Source of the DNA: Acanthosoma haemorrhoidale
Taxonomy: Eukaryota > Arthropoda > Insecta > Hemiptera > Acanthosomatidae
Assembly: GCA_930367205.1 (NCBI GenBank)
Contig: OV884012.1
Coordinates: 152,721,405 to 152,785,404 of the forward strand
Length of the DNA stretch: 64,000 bases
Reading direction: 5' to 3'
Position 1 is the first letter of the stretch. Every line of letters starts with the position of its first letter. A program made the translations under genes and the position numbers. Positions 12,058-22,599 of this stretch are shown one piece after another. The notes beneath the pieces are model-generated. The model saw nothing but the letters and a program-made list of their open reading frames with translations, was not told where the DNA came from and searched no databases.

Positions 12058-12748
12058 TGATGTCCCCTCTACTCCCATACCTTCTTGGCCACATTTGCAG
12101 GTGACACTGCAGCCCTGTCATCCCACTCAGACCCCGATATAGCATCCCATAACCTGCAAAAACACCTTGATGAGATCTTGCATTTGTGCAACCAATGGCA
12201 AATCAAAGTCAGTGAAGCAAAATGTTCCCACATTACCTTCACCCTCTACAGCAAGTCCTGTCCACTAGTTTCTTTTAATTCCATTCCTCTCCCTGTATCC
12301 GAGTTAGTACGGTACTTAGGCTTCCATCTTGACAAACGATTGACCTGGAACCCACATACGAGGCTAAAAACACAAGAACTAAACAGACGCTTTCAAGGAC
12401 ACCTCATCTCTCAATAGAAAATAAATTACTAATCTACAAAGTTATACTTAAGCCAATCTGGACATACGGAATAGAGCTATGGGGGACAGCAAAAAAGACC
12501 AACATCAAGCCTTTCAATCAAAAGTCCTGAGAACAATAGTAAATACCCCTTATTACGTCAGCAACAAAATCCTTCATAATGATCTTAATATACCTTACAT
12601 TCTCGAACTCATCCATTCCAAGTTCATAAAATTCCATAGTAACCTATCCAACCACCCTAATCCCCTAGCACAGTCATTGCACTGCACCACTCATCCCTAT
12701 AATCCTCCTCGGAGACTGAAACGGTACTGGCCTCGAGACCTGCTATAA
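12058..12748 (+). pseudogene. Jk-A reverse-transcriptase C-terminal half, copy b, broken
   Basis: This covers the palm catalytic block to the ORF end of a Jockey-like reverse transcriptase. The catalytic motif reads FAGD where FADD is expected, so the first Asp is replaced by Gly. Downstream are VRYLGFHLDKRLTWNPHTRL, the 'YLGvxlDxrLtW' block of Jockey-type RTs, and the C-terminal ILHNDLNIPYILELI and NPPRRLKRYWPRDLL. It is broken by a frameshift before the catalytic block, a ~30-nt deletion near 12395 and further frame changes near 12420-12480. The Jk-A 3' UTR seen in other copies is missing after the stop, so this copy is also 3' truncated. Confidence 0.85.
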
Positions 12749-13829
12749 ATAAATATATATAAATTTACCGATTCCATCTACAATGATCGTGAGCTGCTGA
12801 ATGAGGAATACTGTGTAGAGCGTTCATGAAATTTTTTCATAATTTTGCAATAAAGATATATGAATTTGAAATGGGCCTAAAAATCAGTACAGGAAGTTCA
12901 TTGCACTGAGTTTATAAATGAGTTTTTGGGCTTAACTGAACTTTTGTTACCGGCCTTGTTTAACACCTACTTCATTTTTTTGTTATCAGGATCAAATTTT
13001 CTGTGCAGATCTTATGAATGTCGGTATGAGTATGAACTGTACCCTGTTGAGAGAGTGGAATTGTATATAAGGTATGATTGAGCTCTGAACATACAATTAT
13101 TAATACTGTATAAGCAAATTGTAACTTTTTTAGTTACTATAAAGTCGGATACGCTTACTCGTCAGTGTATCTGCTAGCTAGAACAGGATATTGGCAAAAA
13201 CTAGGACGGACAGACAGACAGGCGATGGTGAAAACATAATCGTTACTAATTTAAAAAGAAAAAAAATCAAATAGATGTAAAATCGATAAGTTTCCAACAG
13301 CGTCTAATGAGTTGAAGATTCACAGCTGAAATAATTAAATTCATTAGCTTAAATACCTGTTCACTTGTACGTCTATTGCTCCCCCCCCCCGTGAATAAAT
13401 GGAGAAGTAATGGCAGGGATTCGAATACTTTTATACGTATGGGCGATACACGGATAAATCAGTTGGGAATATAAAATTAGTTAGACAGCTGTTGCATAAT
13501 TCAATGTTCCGATTGGGAGGATCCAATATATAAGAGCTCTTTAGTCATGTAACAGTGGATTGTGTAACAGATGTTTTTGTATTATGTATTTCCGCTTAGT
13601 TCTGTTCTTATCCGAAACAATAGCAGCCAAAACGAATATACAAGGATCAGTTGCCTAAATAATTTTCTCTCCGCTAGCTCAATGATTTGACTCATGTTTG
13701 TTTTACCATAATTAATAAAATAAATTTCATTAAAGGTATATTATAATCTATGTTACTATTATGCAGTGGTACATAGCTGCTGAGGGTGTATTTATTTTCA
13801 TTTGTTTAACGTATAAATTTAGATATATA
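12749..13829. other. Unique AT-rich sequence with a C10 homopolymer
   Basis: A poly(C) run at about 13381-13390 and a GGACGGACAGACAGACAG stretch near 13204 are seen. The latter resembles a tail found in many arthropod retroposons, but not enough flanking similarity is present to assign it. Confidence 0.35.
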
Positions 13830-14791
13830 CAGTAGAATCCCGATAATTCGCATTGTCAAGGGACTGACAGTTTGGTACGAATTATAGGGAATACAAATTA
13901 TCGGGAGTTTTCAATAAGCAATAATACAAAATTAAAAAATATATTAATGCAAACATGTATGTATTAAGAAGTATGTACAATGTAGTAAGGATAAAAACTA
14001 TGCAATAAACACTGCTTAATACTAAACTAAACAATAAACAATAAATGCAATAATATATACATACTTATGCTCTAGATTAAATAAACACCAATCATTTGTA
14101 CGAAAAAAATCCGTTTTTTTTTTTTTTTACGTAATCCTAGCAGACGGGTATTGTCAATTCCTTTGTATATTTCCTCCAACTGGTACATTTGAATTCCTTG
14201 CTTGCGCGAACCACTTTTTTAAGTTCTCTACAAATTGTGGGTAATCACCAGTCTTGAAGCGTTTTACTTTGCCGCTTGATGTCTGGGAAGTGGAGGAAAC
14301 GGGAACGAGGGACGTTAAAACACTAGGATACGTCAATTTGCTTAAAGCCACTGGCCACGGCCTTTATGATTTGTTGTTTTTCTTTAAAAGAGAGGCTAAC
14401 TTTTTTTGGAGGCATGGTTACGTGTCACAACGATAATTAAAACAAGACTGAACTGCAGAAACTTAGTACAATTCCTAAAACTTTCCCTCTCCTTATTTAC
14501 TTTCAGTAAAAAGAGTACGAATTACATAAGGGATTTCATAGAAAGCATTTATCTCGCACTCATTCTGCTCTCTGGGCTCTCACTGCCCTTCTTGAAGCAG
14601 TACGAATTAATGAGGTTTTTAAGCTGGAAATACGTATTATAATACGTTTTTAGTGACCTCGAGCATAAAAATAATTCGAATTACCGAGGGGACTGAAATG
14701 CATTGTTTTTATACCACTAACCGGGATTTTCTCTGGGGACCGGCAAATTTGTACGAATTAGCCGGAACTACGAATAATCGGGATTCCACAG
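13830..14791 (-). mobile_element. Pogo-like (Tc1/mariner superfamily) deletion derivative, copy A
   Basis: Terminal inverted repeats are CAGTAGAATCCCGATAATTC on the left and CTGTGGAATCCCGATTATTC on the right (reverse complement), flanked by TA dinucleotides as expected for this superfamily. On the minus strand an ATG at 14415-14413 starts MPPKKVSLSFKEKQQIIKAV, a CENP-B/Psq-type helix-turn-helix start. It is interrupted by TAG at codon 31 and by a deletion near 14290. The second half of the DNA-binding region (KRFKTGDYPQ, LKKWFAQARNSNVPV) follows in another frame to 14154. The DDE catalytic domain is absent. It is about 962 bp and is a sibling of the element at 21617-22599. Confidence 0.85.
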
Positions 14792-16378
14792 TATATGTAG
14801 TAACATATTTATAAGTGAATAAACCAATTGTGAATTATTTTGTCTGTAAGTATTTTTGTAGATTTATTTTTCTATTTTCTTCATATTGTTTTTGTTTACA
14901 CTTATATTTTCAATCCTTGAAGCATATGTGTCTTTTATTTGTATATATTATAATTTTTTTTATTTCGTCATTTCTTAAATTCATTTTTTTTGTTATATAT
15001 TTTCTTTCTGTCCAAATTGTAAATATTGGCGGGGGCTGCTACTATCCAAGATTACAATTTTCGCTTCCAATGTTAGTTTTTCGGGCATAGAGGCTATTGC
15101 ACAGGAAGTCGAAAGTAGTGCACGAACCAGACAGGTCTGTAATTGCATTTTTTTTTTTTCCTAACGAGTAACCCAGTGACCTTTTTTGGGGTTGGTCGAG
15201 GCTCAGAATAAGGCCTAGGTCACAACTTTAGTATTGTACAAAGTTGTGGTAAAATAAACAAAATATAATAAGTGTCATTCCACAACATTTCAACCAATAA
15301 TAAAGTAAAAAAATGCTATCGTGAAATATGGGCATTGTACAAGTACATATATATACATTTTTTTAAATTGAAAATTAAGTTTTGGAAAAAATAACTTTTT
15401 GTAAATTTTAAGATTGTTTTGGTAAAGTCAAATTAAAGCCCTCGAAATTCTGGAAATAATGACACTATTTTCAGTTTTTTTGGGCGAATAGTTTTGGAGT
15501 TATAAGCTCTTGAATATTTTGAAATGTGTCAAAAAAAAATAGTTTTTTTTTTATTTTTGACTCAAAAACTAAAAATGGGAAAATCTGTTGCAAAAAAAAA
15601 ATCATTGATTTCTAGCACTACAAGTTCCAGACCATTGGTTGAAATTTGACAAGTAATGATCAATAAATGGACCTTTCTAATAAAAAATGTTTTATTGACG
15701 ATATATTAAGACTGTTAAGACCGGTTTAAAGAAAAAAAATCATTGCACAGACAGAGTCAAAAAGAGGCAAATTGATTTTTGATCTAAGAATTCGCTGTGC
15801 AAAATTTGAAAAGTTTCAGTTGAGTTTGATGGAGGACTTGGGAGTTTTAAGGGGGCCAGACTCCATCTCAATATGCATGCTCCTTAATTGTTTCTCGTTA
15901 AATATACATACATTTTTAAATATTTTAGTGCGGATTAAAAAGTTTTTTCAACTTTTTAAGTGATGTAAACATAAGCTTATTCAAAATTTCATAAAGCCTT
16001 TCATAAAGGCAGGCAGGTCCTTACACTGTACTTGTCTGAAAGTCATGCCTTAGAGCTAAGTAAAAAAAAAAAATTTAGTCTGTGTATACGGTTAATATCT
16101 GTGTATATTATTATTATTATTATATTATATTATTATTATTATTATGTATATAATATCTGTGTATATGACCAAAAGCAGAAGTTAAATCTGTTTTTAATTA
16201 GGATGATTAATTAGGTCAGAGGATTTTTGATTGAAGAGAACAGAATGGCATTTTCCAATGTAGAATGGTTCTGCTGAAACAAAATACTGAATTGACTTCT
16301 TAATATCCAACTGTTGGGTCTAAATCGAAATATCGATTAATCGATTCTTTTCCGACATCTAGGAAATAAAATATCACT
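14792..16378. other. Unique AT-rich sequence with a (TTA)n microsatellite
   Basis: There is a (TTA)n-like tract at about 16106-16144. No gene is supported. AT-rich open frames such as 14815-15090 are composition artefacts. Confidence 0.4.
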
Positions 16379-16766
16379 TTTTTTTTTTTTCATAGCCCCT
16401 TTAAATTTACAGATAATTATATACAATTATAAATTTTCAGGCGAATCTATTTACAAATTATTTTTGTATTTCTAGTAGCATCCCTACATTATATACAGGT
16501 TTTGTTATTTTATAAAAATTATATAATGAATAAACAAGTATAATCATATACATTATACGTGACTGGACTGAACTGACTAATAAAGGTGATGGGGCTCACC
16601 TTTTTAATCAATCTTAAAACTAACTTACATACTAATTCTTAACCTAATTTTTCCCCGACAGTCTGTTGCCATCGATGCGGGAGGGGTGGTGGGGTCATAG
16701 TGCTAAACACTGGGTTTTTCAGGTGCTGCAACGAGTCAAAAATCTTTATGTGTCTCCGGCGGATGA
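16379..16766 (-). mobile_element. Jk-B retrotransposon 3' end, copy b
   Basis: The minus strand from 16766 encodes FIRRRHIKIFDSLQHLKNPV, then MTPPPLPHRWQQ and a short tail to a stop, in one open frame of about 45 codons. A ~280-nt 3' UTR follows, containing AAAGGTGAGCCCCATCACC and ending AAATTTAAAGGGGCTATGAA plus poly(A) (T-run 16379-16391 on plus). The open C-terminal reading frame makes this the best-preserved Jk-B end in the window. It is 5' truncated. Confidence 0.85.
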
Positions 16767-16873
16767 AAACACATTACATCACTTGTGTACCTGTGATTGA
16801 TTATAAATGTGGACTAAGTCTGGAAACTAAAATAAAAAGTGTGCTTATCAGTTATTTCCCACTGTCGCTTCGT

Positions 16874-17158
16874 AATTCAATTTCACTTTGACAGGTGACT
16901 TAAGTTACATGCGATCTTGTGAATTTGCTTGTGGAAAATTATTTGACTATTATGTTATAATTCTGATGTAATTTGCAGATATTTTTGACCACGATAATAC
17001 TCCTAAGAAATGGAAAGGAATGGGAAAATGACAAATCTCAGATGAAACAAATGCGTTGTTGACTTAAAATGTGCTATGTGAACCTACAATCCTTTACGTA
17101 GCCAGCAATAGGCAATGACAACACTAATAAAAAGGTTCAACAAATAAACCTAGTCATG
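16874..17158 (+). repeat. Dispersed ~0.3-kb duplication, copy 1
   Basis: This segment matches 19828-20163 across its length with insertions. The best-conserved part runs from TTCTGATGTAATTTGCAG to GAAACAAATGCGTTGTTGAC and on to ACAAATAAACCTAGTCAT. Both copies lie about 30-110 bp beyond a Jk-B 3' end, but those Jk-B ends have opposite orientations. TTTGCAG could act as a splice acceptor, but the following frames close quickly. Confidence 0.85.
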
Positions 17159-17177
17159 AAAAAATCAGTTTCAACAA

Positions 17178-17410
17178 AGCTTTTTTATTAAATTAAATTT
17201 TTAAACCCCTGTATTAATAAACTTTTTAAAAATTTACAATGCAATTACAAAGTTCAATTTAACAATTTCTCCTCTTACTGCACTGCACTGATGCATTCGA
17301 AGGAGGTTGGGTTACATAACAATATCAGGTTGACGTTAAAATTACAATACAATGCATAAATACTAGGTGATGGGGCTCACCTTCAGTTTACAAATGTGGG
17401 AAAAACAAAC
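17178..17410 (-). mobile_element. Jk-B retrotransposon 3' UTR fragment, copy c
   Basis: This is close to the 3' UTR of the 8953-9661 copy; shared blocks are GTTAAATTGAACTTTGTAAT, the CCTCCTTCGAATGCATCAG segment and AGGTGAGCCCCATCACC. There are no coding codons left. The copy is heavily 5' truncated. Confidence 0.8.
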
Positions 17411-17707
17411 TAAAAATTCAACAAAGCTAAAATTTGACCCCTTTTAGATGAAGGCTATGACGTCATATGCTTGGCTCTGAGAAATATTTATGCCATACGC
17501 CATAATGCAGGGGATGTGTGCCTAGACAAAAAATAGCGAACTGAAGTAATCGATAGTTCTTCTTCCGGTCGGATATCGATTATACAACGTCTCGTCCCAA
17601 ACGAAGAAGAGCAAGTCCTTAACGATATAAATAACTAATATTGGCCTGTTGTAGGGTCGATTCAATGCCAATACTTTTCATTCAATACTAGTATATACTC
17701 TTATTGG

Positions 17708-18004
17708 CAACAACAACAACTTTATATGATCTGCCTCATTGGGTAATAAGTAATTGTGATAAATGATCTCATTCATACCATATTTACAATTCACCATTCA
17801 CTCGCTCATTCATACAGTTTTTACAAACAGCCCAGATACCTCCCAAGTCCACATGGTTGTCACCTCCCTCACGTGCGAAAAAGGAAGCGGAGTCTTTGGA
17901 AGTCCCACACGCTCCTTGGTAAGCAGCCTCACTGGTTAAGAGCCAGCGGGGGCTGACCAACAGCGCGAGAGCCACTGACGCTCAGGACATGATTGGAGAA
18001 ACTG
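17708..18004 (-). mobile_element. Jk-A retrotransposon 3' UTR, copy c
   Basis: The minus strand shows the Jk-A 3' UTR from the AATCATGTCCTGAGCGTC block through TGAGGCAGAT to a (TTG)n tail (AACAACAACAAC on plus at 17708). The (TTG)n end marks the true element 3' terminus, as do the tails of copies d, f and g. Confidence 0.85.
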
Positions 18005-19429
18005 GAGTATAAACTTTTAACGCACAGGAAGTACCAAGATGATATTAGCCGGCCGAAGTCTCCTAGGCAGAGTTTCCCGTCAATTGGTCACATTGACTAC
18101 TGGTAGGTACAAAAAGTTGAAAATCGAATGCTGCCGTATGCATGAGATCACGCTGCACAGTAGTTGGAAAAAATACAAAAACGCCAAAAACTTTTAATTT
18201 AAGTAAGTTTTAGTACAAAATATTTTTGGCGTATTCATGAAGATTCTAATTTGTGTTTTGTTTTTGGTTGGTAACGTAAGGTATTTATGAATGGATCTGA
18301 CGAAACCATGAGTTAATTGAAAACATCTTCATTTGTCTACGTTCTGCTGTTTTTCCGGCAATGTTCTCGTCGATAAGATCGATAATGTTTGTTCTTGCTT
18401 CTTGGGCCTCCTCTGTCGGTCAGCATTCCTATGGGTAACATGGGCCATTGTGCCCGTCCGTAACAAGCATAAACAATAGACTAATGGAAAGGATTAAATA
18501 ATATTAGGTATTAATTACAGCTTCTATTTATGTGTGGGTACGAATTTGACCTTTGTTTGAACAGGTTACTTGACTGAATTGTGCAGATAATTACAAAAAC
18601 CACAGGTTCCCGCAGCTGGTCCTTGCATTAATCGTCAACAAAGGGTTTAAAGAACATTTTGATTTCAGTAGCACCTTGGCCCAAAGTACTTATCCTATGA
18701 ATGTCATCAAAATAGGCTTTTTATTTATAAACTAATAATAATCCTGAAAATCTTCCTACACTTTTGAAGTATATTAGTTAATTATCCCTCACAACAAAAG
18801 CTTAGTCCATTTCCAGTTTTTGAACGCCTTCGATGCTCGTCAAAAATCTGTCACGGCGACTCAATCCATAAGAGGCACTGTTTCAATTTACAATTAAATT
18901 TTAGATTACATCTTTAATACAAATTACAATTGTTCTATGTACGACTAACGCATTTAATTGCAATCCTAAACTGACACTAGGCTGTTATGTTCTACCACTA
19001 CTGACGTAAGCTTGTCTGACTTGGGCTGCTGATTCAAATACACAACAGACAACATACAACAAATTATATTCAGAAAGATAAGATGCCATGAATAAAACCA
19101 GCGCAACAAAAACATAATGACAGAATGTGAGGGGACTGCCCCGGGATTTGAACCCCACCAATTTTGATTTCCGTTCAGATTCTATTAGGAAATAGGGTAT
19201 AATAATCCCATGACCCAGCCGATATCCCTTCACCATACCCCACTTAATAATGGAATTAACCACTTTTCTTGCCATTCATTCGGCCATCTTCTCTTTCCAC
19301 CATATTTCTCACTCGCTTACTAACTACGACTATTAGTTCACCAATTTCTTCATCTGACAACTTCCTTCCTTCCTGCCCCTCCCATTACCACTATGCCAAA
19401 TCAGCTGTCAGATGTTGTGCCAAAGAATA
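18005..19429. other. Unique sequence, no gene supported
   Basis: A tRNA-like B-box (GGTTCAAATCC on minus, about 19145-19156) is present without a convincing A box or cloverleaf. Open frames on the minus strand near 18985-19275 have no recognisable domain. Confidence 0.35.
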
Positions 19430-19800
19430 TGACTATACACTATGACCCCACCACCTCTCCCGCATCGATGGCAACAGGTGAGCCCCATTACCTTTATTAG
19501 AGTCAGTTCAGTCCAGTCGAGTATAATGTGTATCATTATACTTGTTTATTCCATTATATAATTTTTATAAAATAACACAGGTACTCCTAGTAAAAGGATT
19601 CGCTCACCCCAAATAAATTCTCTTTATTTTCCCTTATCTATAATCTTAAAAATTTGAGAGCTAAGGGGAAAAAAAATAAAACAACAAAACCTGTATATAA
19701 TGTAGTGACGCTACAGGAAACACAAAATTGTTAATAGATTCGCCTGAGGTATATAATTATCTGTAAATTTAAAGGGGCTATGAAGGGAAAAAACAACAAC
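19430..19800 (+). mobile_element. Jk-B retrotransposon 3' end, copy d, with nested insertion
   Basis: It begins in the C-terminal codons (MTPPPLPHRWQQ) and runs through GTGAGCCCCATTACC and the 3' UTR to AAATTTAAAGGGGCTATGAA plus an A-rich tail. It matches the reverse complement of 16379-16700. Its 3' UTR is interrupted at 19578-19675 by a Jk-C tail with an 11-bp target duplication. It therefore inserted before Jk-C was active in this lineage. Confidence 0.85.
19578..19675 (+). mobile_element. 98-bp Jk-C 3' tail nested in Jk-B copy d
   Basis: The 98-bp insert resembles the last ~93 bp of the Jk-C element (about 27862-27954): CTCCTAGTA, GGAT, CTCACC and an A-rich terminus correspond. It is flanked by ATAAAATAACA (19567-19577) and ATAAAACAACA (19676-19686), an 11-bp target duplication with one mismatch. 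The uninterrupted 16379-16766 copy shows the empty site. It is an extreme 5' truncation of a target-primed insertion. Confidence 0.85.
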
Positions 19801-19827
19801 GTTAGATCAAGATAGCTGTAGCTTTGG

Positions 19828-20163
19828 AATTCAATTTAACTTTGTCAAGTGTTTACTTGCGATCTTGTGACTTTGCTTGTGGAAAAATCAAACAATTATT
19901 TTACTATCATGTTACAATATTTATTTTAAGTCGTTTATGTGAATATATTAAATTTTCTGATGTAATTTGCAGATATTATTGACCACGATAATACTTCTAA
20001 GAAATGGAAAGGAATGGGAAAATGACAAATCTCAGATGAAACAAATGCGTTGTTGACCTAAAATGTGCTATGTGCAGATTTAGAAAATATTATAATCCTT
20101 TACGTAGACAGTAATGTGCAATGACAACACAAGTCAAAAGGTACAACAAATAAACCTAGTCAT
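19828..20163 (+). repeat. Dispersed ~0.3-kb duplication, copy 2
   Basis: This is the partner of 16874-17158, with about 50 extra bases, chiefly inserts near 19890-19945 and 20080-20095. The ATTGACCACGATAATAC to TGTGCTATGTG block is nearly identical between copies. Confidence 0.85.
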
Positions 20164-20731
20164 CCACAAGGTAGATATCTAAATTTATATCATTTATAAA
20201 TATAAATATATATGATAATAAAGCAAACACATGAAAAATAAGATAGTGGAATTTATGAAAAAATTGAGCTGATTCTTATCTTATTTTAGAAAATGATTTC
20301 CACATTACTTTTCCTTCCATTTTTTTACTCTAAAAAATCCCAAATGAAAACCAATTTATAGACGGTACAAAAATTGCAATTATGAAATTGAAAATTATAC
20401 TCCAACATAGTAAAACCTCTATTATTAAAAGAGTCAGTAATAAAATTATAAATGTCTAACAGATTCTTGATTATTGCAAATGTCCTGTTGTATTTTTACT
20501 CTTTAGGTTCTGTGTAAGCAGAAAGTTTCTTCAGACATCAGCATTTCTGTTTATGGTGCAAATAATTTTTTTCAGAAATATATTATAATACATCATACAA
20601 TTATTCTTTTTATTTAAATGAAATGAAAACCGTATGGCCTGGACCATTTTTACAATGAGCAGCAGACATGGTGTTTACTGTAGCATGTATTTCTTATGGA
20701 TGATCGCTACGCTATCTTTAGCCTGACCATT
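20164..20731. other. Unique AT-rich sequence
   Basis: No gene is seen. The stretch AAATGAAATGAAAACCGTAT (about 20617-20636) resembles a sequence common in arthropod repeats, but no repeat boundary can be drawn. Confidence 0.35.
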
Positions 20732-20971
20732 ATGGAGTCCTCCGGGAGCGGTGGCCATGCTAATCTTTAAAGAGGGCTTGGGGTGCACTTCCAGCTGCTG
20801 GACCAGGTGTTTGGCTGTGCAGCTGCACATCTTGCTGCTTCTGCACCAGCGGGTCTCGCTGCCTTCGATTTGGTCGACTTATATTCTCTGTTTAAATTTT
20901 CAAAGGTATATTTTCAAAAAAGTTCAAAGTCTTCTCTCAAAAATAAAAAACAGTTTGTTTATCGAGTGTAA
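20732..20971 (+). pseudogene. Possible gene fragment or pseudogene with one in-frame stop
   Basis: From ATG at 20732 the frame reads MESSGSGGHANL, then TAA at 20768-20770. It continues in the same frame as RGLGVHFQLLDQVFGCAAAH and LAASAPAGLAAFDLVDL to a stop at 20969-20971. The Ala/Gly-rich, GC-richer central part (to about 20905) looks more coding-like than its surroundings, while the Lys/Ser-rich end does not. A single-base change would explain the stop. No family is recognised. It could be a processed pseudogene piece, an exon read in a slightly wrong way, or chance. Confidence 0.25.
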
Positions 20972-21179
20972 GTATTCAACAGTGTCAGTTTGTGTCAAAG
21001 GTCGGCGGTCAAATTTTAAGTGAGGGCGGACATTGACCACGTCGAAGGGTATGCTAACACATTTAAGTCAAATATAAAAAAAAAAAACTTACTACGAATT
21101 ATAATTTTTTGACAATTACAAATTTATTGATTCTATAAGCACTAACTGCGAACGAAAGAATGAATCATCTTCGTACAGG

Positions 21180-21452
21180 ATAAAGAATGGATGGATGGTC
21201 TGGTCAGTGTATGGCTACGTAATCTGCAGATTGTAGATTGCAGACTGACAGAACAAAAGAGGCGGCTGGTCAGTGACTGACGGGTCTCGGACCCTCCGTG
21301 TACCCGCTGGCCAATGGCAGCTGACCTGCAAATGTCCGAAAACAGCCAATAATGGACAAGAATAGAAATCGATGGTGGTCATGAGAAGGACGCTGCAGTC
21401 TGTCACCTAGAAGCGAGCGGTATGGAGTTGGAAACTTTGGTCGTCAACGGTG
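21180..21452 (+). promoter_or_regulatory. GC-richer island, candidate promoter and 5' UTR
   Basis: GC content rises sharply relative to the flanks, no repeat in the window matches, and the island ends at the candidate first coding exon 21422-21452. No clear TATA box is seen. The island is cut off on its right by a later pogo-like insertion at 21617. Confidence 0.3.
21422..21452 (+). CDS. Candidate first coding exon (MELETLVVNG + 1 nt)
   Basis: An ATG in a reasonable start context (GCGGTATGG) opens ten codons, MELETLVVNG. After one more base it meets a splice donor-like GTG/GTAAGC at 21453. The exon would end in phase 1, the phase required by the 69-nt exon at 38751-38819 in its second open frame. 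The evidence is splice-site quality plus GC-rich context only. Read without splicing, the frame ends after 14 further codons. Confidence 0.25.
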
Positions 21453-21616
21453 GTAAGCCCATAGTTACTTTACTTAATGCATTTTTGTACTTTTGATTTT
21501 GTCTATGTTGCATCCTTCATTATGATTTAGTTCGCCTCATATTTAAACTGGGAATCGAGTCCTTAGACTAAATCCATCCGTTATGCTGTGTGTTCATAGT
21601 CGTATGTATACAAGTA

Positions 21617-22599
21617 CAGTGGAATCCCGACTATTCGTATTTCCCGCTAATTCGTACAAATTTGCCGGTCTCCAGAAAAAATCCCGGCAAGTGGTATAAA
21701 AACAATGCATTTCAGTCCCCTCGGTAATTCGTGATATTTTTATGCTCGAGACCACTTAAAAGGTCTTATAATACGTATTTCCAGCTTACAAAACTCGTTA
21801 ATTCGTACTGTTTCAAGAAAGGGAATGAGGGCAGTGAGAGACCAGAGAGCAAAATGGGTGCGAGATAAATGTTTTCTATGAAATCCCATATGTGATTCGT
21901 ACTCTTTTTACTGAAAAGAAATAAGGAGGGGAACGAGGGATAGTTTTAGGAATTGTACTAAGCTTTCCTTTCGTTTTTACAGTTCAGTCTCGTTTTCGTT
22001 ATCGTTGTGACACGTTACCATGCCTCCGAAAAAAGTTAGTCTCTCTATTAAAGAGAAACAACAAATCATAAAGGCCGTGGCCAGTGACTTTAAGCAAATT
22101 GACGTATCCTAGCGTTTTAACGTCCCTCGTTCCACGATCACATCAATCCTGAAGAACAAGGTAAAAATCACTTCCCAGACATCAAGCAGCAAAGTAAAAC
22201 GCTTCAAGACTGGTGATTACTCACAACCTGAAGCGAACTTAAAAAAGTGGTTCGCGCAAGCAAGGAATTCAAATGTACCAGTTGGAAGAAATATACAAAG
22301 AAATTTACAATACCCGTCTGCAAGGATTGCGTCAAAACAAAATTATGGGTTTTTTTCGTACAAATGATTGGTGTTCATTTAATCTAGAACATAAGTATGT
22401 ACATATTTTTTATTACGTATATTTTTTATTGTTTAGTTTAGTTTAAGCAGTGTTTATTGCATAGTTTTTATCCTTACTACATTATACCTACTTCTTTATA
22501 CATACATGTTTACATTGATACGTTTTTTAATTTTGTACTCCCGATAATTCGTACCAAACTGTCAGTCCCTTGACAAAACGAATTATCGGGATTCTATTG
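21617..22599 (+). mobile_element. Pogo-like deletion derivative, copy B
   Basis: The left terminus CAGTGGAATCCCGACTATTC and the right terminus (reverse complement CAATAGAATCCCGATAATTC) match copy A at 13830-14791. The left flank is TA; the right flank CA is probably a decayed TA. It is about 983 bp. An ATG at 22020 begins MPPKKVSLSIKEKQQIIKAV, a pogo/CENP-B-type helix-turn-helix, with TAG at codon 31. The same frame continues with RFNVPRSTITSILKN, KRFKTGDYSQ and LKKWFAQARNSNVPV to TGA at 22365-22367. No DDE domain is present. It must be mobilised in trans if at all. Confidence 0.88.

Noticed and set aside
19137..19160. B-box-like GGTTCAAATCC on the minus strand
   Set aside because: There is no A box at a suitable distance and no terminator. 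It is an isolated motif.
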